A DNA stretch of 7,606 bases from Acidobacteriota bacterium (GTDB taxonomy: Bacteria; Acidobacteriota; Terriglobia; UBA7540), in the NCBI GenBank assembly GCA_021827255.1, contig JAKAWO010000142.1, positions 1 through 7,606 of the forward strand, in the 5' to 3' direction. Positions 1 through 4,906 of this stretch are shown piece after piece. Below the pieces are notes generated by a model. That model did not search any database. It saw nothing but the letters and a program-made list of their open reading frames with translations, and was not told the origin of the DNA. The translations under genes and the position numbers were made by a program. Every line of letters starts with the position of its first letter. Positions within the stretch are counted from its first letter, which is position 1.

Positions 1-104
1 TGCGAGCTCCGTCTCGCGGCTCCAGCGACCGACGAAATCTATCACCTGATCGCGCGTGTCGTGCGGCGTCCATTGCCCCTTCAGCTCTCCCCAAGACTTT
101 TTTT
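1..104 (-). CDS. IS3-family transposase OrfB, N-terminal fragment (runs off window)
   Basis: In the -1 frame relative to orfA, the minus strand stays open from the A8 tract to base 1. It reads KKKSWGELKGQW, then TPHDTRDQVIDFVGRW, then SRETELA. This resembles the start of the OrfB half of IS3-family transposases, which supplies the DDE integrase core in the OrfAB fusion. The catalytic residues lie beyond the window. No separate start codon with a ribosome binding site is evident, so expression is expected through frameshifting from orfA. The family call rests on layout and on resemblance from memory, not on an alignment. Confidence 0.55.
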
Positions 105-398
105 TAGGGCTACGTGCTCTTCCATCAGCTCGGCCAGCACCGCGTCCTTCTTGGCGAGCTTCGCTTCCAGGAATTCGATCCGCTGCCGCTGCGCCTCCTC
201 CCGCCGGCGGGCGCGCTCGGCCGGCGAGAGCGCCACCGCCCCGTTGTCAAAAAACTGCTTCAGCCAACGGTAGAACACCGTCGGATGCAAATGGTATTCG
301 TCGCCCAAGTCCGGCACCGTCACCTTCTCGATCAGATGCCGCCTTAAAATTGCCACCTTTTCCTCAGGCGTAAATTGCCGCTTGTCATGGCTCTCCAT
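81..398 (-). CDS. IS3-family transposase OrfA (helix-turn-helix)
   Basis: A 105-residue protein matching the usual OrfA size of about 90-110 residues. It opens with RQFTPEEKVAILRRHL and has a predicted helix-turn-helix at about residues 11-48, including VPDLGDEYHLHPTVFYRWLK. This is the domain that binds the IS ends. Residues 62-101 (RRREEAQRQRIEFLEAKLAK onward) form an amphipathic, leucine-zipper-like helix expected to mediate multimerisation. It ends five codons after the A8 tract (KKSLGES), as expected if the main product is the frameshifted OrfAB transposase. The ATG start at 396-398 (minus strand) has GGGGGGAG six bases upstream, at 405-412. No truncation is seen. Assignment to a subgroup within IS3 is not possible from this alone. 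Confidence 0.8.
   Translation of the reverse strand: MESHDKRQFTPEEKVAILRRHLIEKVTVPDLGDEYHLHPTVFYRWLKQFFDNGAVALSPAERARRREEAQRQRIEFLEAKLAKKDAVLAELMEEHVALKKSLGES
98..105 (-). other. A8 slippery tract, probable programmed -1 frameshift site
   Basis: Eight T on the plus strand are A8 in the orfA message, read as CTA AAA AAA AGT in the orfA frame. OrfA terminates at 81-83, only about five codons further on, whereas a -1 shift enters the open orfB frame. A purine-rich GGAAGAG (minus strand, 117-123) lies 11 nt upstream of the tract, a position where SD-like sequences stimulate -1 frameshifting in other IS3 elements. I saw no obvious downstream stem. Confidence 0.6.
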
Positions 399-462
399 GG
401 AACGCTCCCCCCACTACCATAATCACCGAGCATTCCATTTCCAACTGAGGCAGGACAGTACA

Positions 463-946
463 AGAAGGTCGAGGCATGGTCGTTTGCACACTTCCCAATG
501 CCGGCCGCCAGCGGATGGCGGCAGCGCCTCGCGCGAGACGGCCACCCCACCTCAGAGGTCATCGCGCTTCCCGTAAAAGATCCTTTTCATCTTCCCCGTG
601 CTGCGATCCTGATCCTGCAATTGCTCGGCGAGTGAAAACGAGGTGGGCCAGCCGCAAGCCACGGCCCGGTTTGTCCGCGCTCGACGCGTGATGACGGTCA
701 CGCTGAGCGAATCGGACGCAAGCCCTGCCAAGAAGCGCGGAGGCGAGGATCTCAACCGCGGCCGTCAAGGCGAGCGGTTCGGAAAGCGAGTATCAGTAAC
801 CAGAATGCTTCCGGCTGCATCTATTGGATTGAGTTCTGCGAAATAGCGAGACGCCTTGCTGAAAAATGCCGGTGAGGAGACCGGCCCTTGCGGCGGAGGT
901 CACGGTATTTTGCAGCCGTCAAACCCAAATTGTGAAGGAGATGAAG
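463..946. other. Intergenic stretch without a convincing gene
   Basis: About 480 bases between the presumed IS end and the small secreted protein gene. Open frames of 60-70 codons exist on both strands, but none has a credible ribosome binding site or recognisable protein sequence. The minus-strand frame ending near 552 finishes with TGKMKRIFYGKRDDL, which has ordinary protein composition and might be the tail of a decayed gene; I cannot identify it. A hairpin at 868-885 is listed separately. I see no promoter with both boxes. Confidence 0.5.
868..885 (+). other. Hairpin upstream of the small secreted protein gene
   Basis: GCCGGT and ACCGGC form a perfect 6-bp stem with a GAGGAG loop, about 60 bases before the start codon at 947. 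No U tract follows, so it is not a classical terminator. If transcription begins upstream it would sit in the 5' leader. Its purine loop resembles a ribosome binding site, but the nearest open frame after it is not convincing. Function unknown. Confidence 0.3.
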
Positions 947-1168
947 ATGAAGAAAATCGTACTGAGTGTGACGAGTCTCGTGATGCTGGCCGGTCTGAGT
1001 TTTGGAGCGCCGGTTCATTGGCCGAAATTGCACCATAAGGCCAAGCAGACTCAATCCACCACCGCTTCTAAGACGACCAAGGAGAAAAAGGCGAAGAAGT
1101 CGCACCACTGGTTCCATCACGGAAAGTCGAAGAAGTCCACAGGGTCGAGCGGCAGCTCGGCCAAGTAA
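947..1168 (+). CDS. Small secreted Lys/His-rich basic protein, hypothetical
   Basis: A 73-residue protein with a clear signal peptide: MKK, then a hydrophobic core (IVLSVTSLVMLAGLSF), then likely cleavage near residues 20-21 (FG-A-P). The mature part is strongly basic and low-complexity. It has Lys-rich runs (TTKEKKAKKS), seven histidines including HHWFHH at 53-58, and a Ser/Gly tail. I chose ATG 947 over the in-frame ATG 941 because AAGGAG (935-940) stands six bases before 947 but directly abuts 941. An intrinsic terminator follows within 20 bases, so it appears monocistronic. I do not recognise a family. Composition recalls acid-shock-type periplasmic basic peptides, and the His clusters could bind metal, but both are guesses. 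An anionic envelope polymer is another possible partner. Confidence 0.75.
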   Translation: MKKIVLSVTSLVMLAGLSFGAPVHWPKLHHKAKQTQSTTASKTTKEKKAKKSHHWFHHGKSKKSTGSSGSSAK

Positions 1169-1183
1169 GAACGTCAGCCACTG

Positions 1184-1221
1184 AAACCGCTCGCGGGTTG
1201 ACTTTCTTGCGGGCGGTTTTT
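1184..1221 (+). terminator. Intrinsic terminator after the small secreted protein gene
   Basis: AAACCGCTCGC (1184-1194) pairs with GCGGGCGGTTT (1209-1219), an 11-bp stem with one G-U pair and a 14-base loop, followed by a run of five T (1217-1221). It lies 15 bases after the stop codon. It should separate the small gene from the sigma factor operon. Confidence 0.85.
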
Positions 1222-1294
1222 CCTTGGCTCAAACGACCTGATCTGCAGGAGACCCTCGCCGCAAAGCAAGACCGTTCGGCCCGTCTCAGGTTGC

Positions 1295-1325
1295 CGCAAC
1301 TGTTGCGCCCCAACCGTGTTATATA
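1295..1325 (+). promoter_or_regulatory. Candidate promoter and dyad operator of the sigma factor operon
   Basis: CGCAAC-T-GTTGCG (1295-1307) is a perfect 6-bp dyad around one base. Twelve bases later comes an extended -10-like element, TG-T-TATATA (1317-1325). No good -35 sits at 17 bp, and the dyad occupies that zone. Transcription from this box would begin near 1332, giving a nearly leaderless message for ATG 1339. I see no canonical ECF GGAAC -35 box, so autoregulation by the encoded sigma factor is not supported by sequence here. Confidence 0.4.
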
Positions 1326-1338
1326 AGATGTGGCAACG

Positions 1339-1911
1339 ATGGCCATTGACCGCGACCTGGAGTTGATGCTGCGGGTTCGGCAGGGCGACGCCGAGTCGTT
1401 CGAGCAGCTGCTGTCCAAATACCGAACTCCGCTCGTCCATTACTTTACGCGGATGGTCGCGGACCGGGCGCTGGCGGAAGATCTGGCCCAGGAGGCGTTC
1501 CTGCGCGTTTACCGGGCGCGCGAGCGCTACCAGGCGGAAGCGAAGTTTACGACCTGGCTCTACCGGATTGCGACGCGCTTGGCCCTCAACGCGCTGCGCG
1601 ACCGAAGAGCGAAAGCGGCGACGAGCAACGACCTGGAGCAGAGACCGGCGCGCGAAGCCGCCTGCCGCGATCTTTCAATCGAGCAACAACTGATGGAATC
1701 CGACCGGCAGCGCCTGATTCGGAAGGCGGTCGAGGCGCTGCCGGATAACCAGCGAGCCGCGGTGATCCTGCATAAGTACCAGGAGGCGGATTATCGGCAG
1801 ATTTCCAAAGTGCTCGAAGTGTCCGAGAGCGCGGTGAAGTCCCTGCTGTTTCGCGCTTATCAGAACCTTCGCGTGAGCCTGGAGCCGCTCGTGAAGGGAG
1901 GCCAGATATGA
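1339..1911 (+). CDS. ECF (RpoE-like) RNA polymerase sigma factor
   Basis: A 190-residue sigma-70 family protein of the extracytoplasmic-function class; it would redirect RNA polymerase to a stress regulon. Region 2 spans about residues 20-89, with the core-binding helix DLAQEAFLRVYRARERY (48-64) and the -10-recognition segment FTTWLYRIATRLALN (70-84). A variable linker follows. Region 4 spans about 127-180, with LPDNQRAAVILHKYQ and the helix-turn-helix YRQISKVLEVSESAVKSLLF, which reads the -35. Regions 1.2 and 3 are absent, as in all ECF factors. The start is uncertain: an in-frame GTG at 1330 adds three residues, and neither start has a Shine-Dalgarno sequence. I prefer ATG 1339 because the only -10-like box would start transcription after 1330. 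The stop overlaps the next gene (ATGA), indicating coupling with its anti-sigma factor. Confidence 0.92.
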   Translation: MAIDRDLELMLRVRQGDAESFEQLLSKYRTPLVHYFTRMVADRALAEDLAQEAFLRVYRARERYQAEAKFTTWLYRIATRLALNALRDRRAKAATSNDLEQRPAREAACRDLSIEQQLMESDRQRLIRKAVEALPDNQRAAVILHKYQEADYRQISKVLEVSESAVKSLLFRAYQNLRVSLEPLVKGGQI

Positions 1912-2447
1912 AGTGCCCCGATCAGAAAACCCTGTTTGAATTTTCGCATCGCCTCATGGGAGCTTGGAAGGAAGATGCGATCCGCGCCCATTTGGCGGCT
2001 TGCCAGGGTTGCCGGGCGGTGGTAGAAGAATACGCGAAGCTGGACGCGATGCTTGCCGAGTGGAGAGCGAGCGAGCCTTCATCCTGGTTCGATGAGCGCG
2101 TGCGGGCGGCGATAGAGGACGCTCCGACCGCCAGCCGGCGCTTCTGGGTCTCGGAACACTTTCGGGCGCTGGCGGTGGCCTCACTGGCAATGATCTTTGT
2201 TGCCGGCGGATTGATAATTTTTCGCGGACACTCGCTGCGCCGAACGACAACGCCTCGGGCGGGAAAGACGGAACATCGCCCCCAGGCTGAGGCGATGACG
2301 GGGACCGTGGTGCGCGCTCGCGACTTGTCGGCAGAGGAGGAAGTGAGGATGGATAAGAACCTACCGGTGCTCGAGGATTACGACATGTTGGCGGATTTTG
2401 ATGTGCTCTCGGAATGGCCGTCGGTGTCAACACAGGTTCGGAATTGA
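1908..2447 (+). CDS. Membrane anti-sigma factor with zinc-finger (ZAS / zf-HC2-like) domain
   Basis: A 179-residue protein that probably holds the upstream ECF factor inactive at the membrane. The N-terminal cytoplasmic part has the zinc-binding anti-sigma pattern C3...H28-x3-C32-x2-C35 (HLAACQGC), followed by a helical segment (EEYAKLDAMLAEW). One membrane helix covers about residues 86-105 (ALAVASLAMIFVAGGLIIF). The C-terminal part, about 75 residues, is predicted outside the membrane and acidic near its end (DYDMLADFDVLSEWP). Start ATG 1908 has AAGGGAGG six bases upstream and overlaps the sigma stop by four bases. The sequence does not show how release would occur; regulated proteolysis or zinc/thiol chemistry at the HCC motif are both possible. 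The gene next downstream encodes an exported protein, a candidate partner or target. Confidence 0.85.
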   Translation: MKCPDQKTLFEFSHRLMGAWKEDAIRAHLAACQGCRAVVEEYAKLDAMLAEWRASEPSSWFDERVRAAIEDAPTASRRFWVSEHFRALAVASLAMIFVAGGLIIFRGHSLRRTTTPRAGKTEHRPQAEAMTGTVVRARDLSAEEEVRMDKNLPVLEDYDMLADFDVLSEWPSVSTQVRN

Positions 2448-2475
2448 AGGCGCCCGCATCGCCGGGAGGCAGGCG

Positions 2476-3078
2476 ATGAACCCGCACCGGCGAATCGCGA
2501 GATGCGGGATAACAGCGCTGGCTATGCTGGCGCTCGCCGGGGCGGGGTCTGTGCCGGGTCGCGCCCAGCGGCAGCGGAGAATCCACCCGGTCCCGGCGCG
2601 GCGGATTCAGCAGCGAGCGCAGCGGAGACGGATCCGACCGGGGATGATGCGGGGTCGCCATCCACATCCGCCCGGCTTCCTTGAACGCCTGCGCGATATG
2701 CCACCGGCTGAGCAGGAGCGCGTGCTTGAAAACGACGCGCGCTTCCACAGGTTGCCGCGGTGGCGGCAAGAGCAGATTCGGGCCAACCTGGCACGGTGGA
2801 ACTCCTTACCCCCGGCTAGGAAGCAACTGATTCGTGAGCGCGAGGCCATCCTTCGCAGACTCTCACCGGCAAAGCGCACGGAACTGCGCCAAATTTTTCC
2901 GCAATACCGGAGGCTTCCGCCGCGCCAGCGGTTGCAGGTTAACCGGGCATTTCTCAGACTGCGCAACCTTCCGCCGCGAAAGCGCGGGGCATTTCTGAAG
3001 AGCAATCAGGTCAGGCGGATGAACCCTCGACAACAGCAGGTGCTTCGGCGGCTTGGCCGATTACTCTCGGGGAATTAG
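2476..3078 (+). CDS. Secreted Arg-rich 18-residue repeat protein (DUF3106-like)
   Basis: A 200-residue exported protein. A signal peptide covers residues 1-30: RRIARCG, then a hydrophobic ITALAMLALAGAG, with cleavage likely after GRA. A very basic Arg/Gln/Pro segment (31-66) follows. Residues 67-195 are a tandem helical repeat of exactly 18 residues, each unit starting with (L/M)PP or a variant: MPP 75, LPR 93, LPP 111, LSP 129, LPP 147, LPP 165, then MNP 182. Helices rich in Arg, Gln and Glu lie between. This matches my memory of DUF3106-type proteins, found with sigma/anti-sigma pairs in Acidobacteria, but no search was run. ATG 2476 is chosen because GGGAGG (2464-2469) lies six bases upstream and a signal peptide follows; in-frame starts from 2398 would give an implausible N-terminus. 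Its charge suggests binding to envelope polyanions. True function unknown. Confidence 0.82.
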   Translation: MNPHRRIARCGITALAMLALAGAGSVPGRAQRQRRIHPVPARRIQQRAQRRRIRPGMMRGRHPHPPGFLERLRDMPPAEQERVLENDARFHRLPRWRQEQIRANLARWNSLPPARKQLIREREAILRRLSPAKRTELRQIFPQYRRLPPRQRLQVNRAFLRLRNLPPRKRGAFLKSNQVRRMNPRQQQVLRRLGRLLSGN

Positions 3079-3112
3079 GGCCTAGCTCGAATCGCCAGGG
3101 CGTAAGGCGCGC

Positions 3113-3134
3113 GCCGGCCTTGATTCCGGCCGGC
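3113..3134 (+). other. GC-rich hairpin after the sigma operon, possible weak terminator
   Basis: GCCGGCC (3113-3119) and GGCCGGC (3128-3134) form a perfect 7-bp GC stem with an 8-base loop, 35 bases after the DUF3106-like stop. No T tract follows, so an intrinsic terminator is doubtful. It could act as an mRNA 3' stabiliser or as a boundary with another factor. Confidence 0.45.
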
Positions 3135-3241
3135 AATGGGTGGGAAAGATCTCTCGGCACCCCCACACCTTGTATCTCAGACGTGGTAGCCCCACAATTT
3201 GCAGAACCTCGTTAACTCCTTCAAAAAATTAAAAATAATCC

Positions 3242-3270
3242 TTGACAAGGGCTAAATCAAAATCTATAGT
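3242..3270 (+). promoter_or_regulatory. Sigma-70 promoter of the dcw cluster (Pmra)
   Basis: A perfect -35 TTGACA (3242-3247) and -10 TATAGT (3265-3270) are separated by exactly 17 bp. An A/T-rich stretch directly upstream (about 3219-3240, containing TCAAAAAATTAAAAATAATC) looks like an UP element and stands out from the GC-rich surroundings. Transcription should begin near 3277, giving a leader of about 98 nt before mraZ. This is the best promoter in the window and probably drives mraZ through at least ftsI. Confidence 0.88.
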
Positions 3271-3310
3271 TCGTGGGCAGGAGTGGTAGAAAGTAGTAAA
3301 AAGTGTTAAG
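3271..3310 (+). promoter_or_regulatory. Four 10-bp direct repeats, probable MraZ operator
   Basis: Directly after the -10 come four decamers in strict 10-bp phase: tcGTGGgcag, gaGTGGtaga, aaGTAGtaaa and aaGTGTtaag, with GTGG-like cores at 3273, 3283, 3293 and 3303. Known MraZ proteins bind short repeats (TGGG-type in E. coli, AAAGTG-type in mycoplasmas) spaced by 10 bp at their own promoter. These boxes share features of both and would overlap the start site, which suits repression. The assignment is inferred from position, spacing and the adjacent mraZ gene. Confidence 0.65.
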
Positions 3311-3374
3311 ACAGATTTGATTTGTTGGCCTTCTGAGACCTTGGGGAAAATGAAGCGAGCGCCAAAGGGCGAGC

Positions 3375-3815
3375 ATGCTACGCGGAAATTACCCAGCGAC
3401 GGTGGACGGCAAAGGGCGGCTGAAGATTCCGGCGGTGTTCAAAAGTTATCTGGACGAAAATTTTGGGCCGGATTTCTATGTGACGGGTGTGGACGGGCAA
3501 TCGGTTTATATCTATCCGTTTCCCGTTTGGCGGGGTCTCGAGGAAAAGCTGGCAGCGCTGCCTTCGATGAACAAGTCCAAGAAAAGGTTTCTCGACCGAG
3601 TGAACTATTGGGGCCAAATCGTCCATGCGGACTCGCTGGGGCGGTTGCTGATTCCATCGTTGCTACGAGAATCGGCGGCGATGCGAGGCGAAGTGGCGGT
3701 GATCGGCTATCTAGATCACCTAAACGTGTGGAATATGCAACGGTTCCGAGAACATCTGGAACAGGCGCCCTTCACGGATGAAGACGAACAAGCATTGAGC
3801 GATCTCGGGATTTAG
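3375..3815 (+). CDS. mraZ: MraZ, transcriptional regulator of the dcw cluster
   Basis: A 146-residue protein of the usual MraZ length, opening with the family signature MLRGNYPATVDGKGRLKIP. Two SpoVT/AbrB-type swapped-hairpin motifs are visible, DGKGRLKIP (11-19) and DSLGRLLIP (86-94). Family members form ring-shaped oligomers that bind phased repeats in their own promoter. ATG 3375 is supported by AGGG five bases upstream and by the conserved N-terminus. It is the first gene after a strong sigma-70 promoter with matching 10-bp repeats, which fits autoregulation. The stop is followed by 63 bases containing a 7-bp-period repeat before rsmH. No oddity appears in the protein. Confidence 0.96.
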   Translation: MLRGNYPATVDGKGRLKIPAVFKSYLDENFGPDFYVTGVDGQSVYIYPFPVWRGLEEKLAALPSMNKSKKRFLDRVNYWGQIVHADSLGRLLIPSLLRESAAMRGEVAVIGYLDHLNVWNMQRFREHLEQAPFTDEDEQALSDLGI

Positions 3816-3817
3816 CG

Positions 3818-3927
3818 AGTTTAAGTTTCGGATTTTAGATTGACCTGGCTGAGGTCTGAGTGAAGGGCGATTCGAGGGGTGAGTGTAATCAAGGATGAGA
3901 AACCCGAAGTCCAAAACCCAAAATCGA
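3818..3927. repeat. Inverted pair of 7-bp-period repeats flanking the rsmH start
   Basis: On the minus strand, 3818-3841 reads in heptads AATCTAA AATCCGA AACTTAA. On the plus strand, 3900-3927 reads AAACCCG AAGTCCA AAACCCA AAATCGA. Both follow an AAnyCnA-like 7-bp period and face each other, so the transcript could fold into an imperfect hairpin around the rsmH ribosome binding site. Similar A-rich heptad repeats are scattered in intergenic DNA of several bacterial phyla. The right copy is inside the rsmH reading frame. Confidence 0.55.
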
Positions 3928-4808
3928 GAGTCATCCACCATCCGGTCATGCAGGCGGAGGTTTTGGAGTTTCTGAAGGTACGGCCGGATGGGGTTTACAT
4001 TGACGCGACGCTCGGCGGCGGAGGACATGCGGAGGCGATTCTCAGGATTCTGGCGGTCGGCGACGGAAGGCTGCTGGGGATAGACCGCGACCCGGAGGCG
4101 GTGGAGCGGTCTCGGGGACGGCTGAAGGATTTTGGCGAGAGGCTGAGGGTGATGCAAGGAAATATGGCCGAGTTGGCGAGTCTGCACGAAGCGAGCGCCC
4201 TTGGGCCAGCCGACGGAATCCTGGCCGACCTGGGCGTAAGCTCGCTCCAGCTTGAAGAGGCGGCGCGCGGATTCAGCTTCAGCCGAGAGGGCCGGCTGGA
4301 CATGCGGATGGGCAGGGAGGGCGTCACCGCTGAAGAGATGGTAAACCGCTTGCCGGAGCAAGATCTGGCCAACCTTATTTACCAGTTAGGGGAAGAGCGC
4401 CACTCGCGCGGTATTGCGCGAGCGATTGTGAAGGCCCGCCCGATTCGAACAACCACCGAACTGGCGCAGGTGGTGACGCGAGCGATCCCCTCCCGGGCGG
4501 GCCTCCACCACCTTCATCCGGCCACGCGAACCTTTCTGGCGCTTCGCCTGGCTGTGAACCATGAGCTCGAAAGCCTGGAGGCGTTTCTGCCGCAAGCCGT
4601 GGCGGCGCTTGGGCCGGGCGGACGGTTGGTAATCCTGACGTTCCACTCGCTCGAGGACCGGATTGCCAAGCGCGCTTTCCAGCAGTTTGCGCGCGACGGC
4701 CGAGCGAAGATTCTGACGCGACACGTTGTCCGTCCGAGCCAAGAAGAGATTCAACAGAATCCGCGCGCCCGAAGCGCGAAGCTGCGAGCTGTGGAAAAGC
4801 AAGGCTAA
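3879..4808 (+). CDS. rsmH: RsmH, 16S rRNA (cytosine(1402)-N(4))-methyltransferase
   Basis: A 309-residue SAM-dependent enzyme that methylates N4 of C1402 in the 16S rRNA decoding centre; formerly MraW. Visible motifs are HHPVM (20-24), SAM motif I DATLGGGGH (42-50), GIDRD (67-71), ADLGVSS (116-122), GFSFSREGRLDMRM (131-144), RTFLALRLAVNHEL (217-230), GGRLVILTFHSLEDRI (247-262) and the C-terminal NPRARSAKLRAVEK. Length is normal. The start is unsettled: GTG 3879 is the only in-frame standard start before HHPVM, but GAGGGG overlaps it, leaving no spacer. The extended GAGGGGTGA would suit an initiation site a few codons later, where only ATC 3888 is in frame. Residues 8-16 (KPEVQNPKS) are encoded by a heptad repeat and are not family-conserved. 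Confidence 0.95.
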   Translation: MSVIKDEKPEVQNPKSRVIHHPVMQAEVLEFLKVRPDGVYIDATLGGGGHAEAILRILAVGDGRLLGIDRDPEAVERSRGRLKDFGERLRVMQGNMAELASLHEASALGPADGILADLGVSSLQLEEAARGFSFSREGRLDMRMGREGVTAEEMVNRLPEQDLANLIYQLGEERHSRGIARAIVKARPIRTTTELAQVVTRAIPSRAGLHHLHPATRTFLALRLAVNHELESLEAFLPQAVAALGPGGRLVILTFHSLEDRIAKRAFQQFARDGRAKILTRHVVRPSQEEIQQNPRARSAKLRAVEKQG

Positions 4809-4825
4809 ACACCGGGAGACTGAAG

Positions 4826-4862
4826 TTCCCACGCCGCCACCGAGTGGCGGCCGCTGTGGGGA
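4826..4862 (+). other. Two-tier hairpin in the rsmH-ftsL gap
   Basis: Inner stem CCGCCAC (4834-4840) / GTGGCGG (4844-4850) closes on a CGA triloop. Outer stem TTCCCAC (4826-4832) / GTGGGGA (4856-4862) adds seven pairs, one of them G-U, around a small asymmetric internal loop. No T tract follows directly, so a full terminator is unlikely. It may stabilise or set the relative level of upstream and downstream cistrons. It lies 45 bases before the ftsL-like start. Confidence 0.5.
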
Positions 4863-4906
4863 TGGATTTTGGACTCCCACGAGAGCGCGAATTCTGAGAG
4901 CAACCG

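Larger units (their letters stand above)
1..462 (-). mobile_element. Partial IS3-family-like insertion sequence
   Basis: The left edge carries the 5' part of an insertion sequence read on the minus strand. It has a complete orfA, an A8 slippery run, and the beginning of orfB leaving the window at base 1. This orfA / -1 frameshift / orfB layout is typical of the IS3 family. The upstream terminus is placed tentatively at 462, where the minus strand begins TGTACTGTCCTGCC, because IS3-family ends usually start 5'-TG. The opposite end lies outside the window, so neither the inverted repeat nor a target duplication can be verified. The element looks intact as far as it is visible, with no internal stop in orfA. 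Confidence 0.6.

Noticed and set aside
463..860. CRISPR array, tRNA or phage attachment site next to the IS
   Set aside because: No regularly spaced direct repeats, no cloverleaf-like pairing and no duplicated segment could be seen in this stretch.
1954..2769. Long minus-strand open frame (271 codons) opposite the anti-sigma and repeat protein genes
   Set aside because: Its product is a low-complexity Pro/Arg/Ser string. The plus strand holds well-supported genes with ribosome binding sites here, so it is a GC-driven shadow frame.
3113..3134. Full intrinsic terminator for the sigma operon
   Set aside because: The stem is strong but no T tract follows, so it is listed only as a hairpin and possible weak terminator.
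3317..3781. Plus-strand open frame overlapping mraZ in another frame, with ATG 3350 after GGGGAAA
   Set aside because: The overlapping mraZ frame is fully conserved and correctly placed. This frame has no recognisable protein and ends inside mraZ.
3720..4361. Minus-strand open frame of 213 codons opposite rsmH
   Set aside because: It runs antisense to the conserved RsmH motifs and shows no recognisable family. The segment opposite the heptad repeat gives the low-complexity text expected from repeats.
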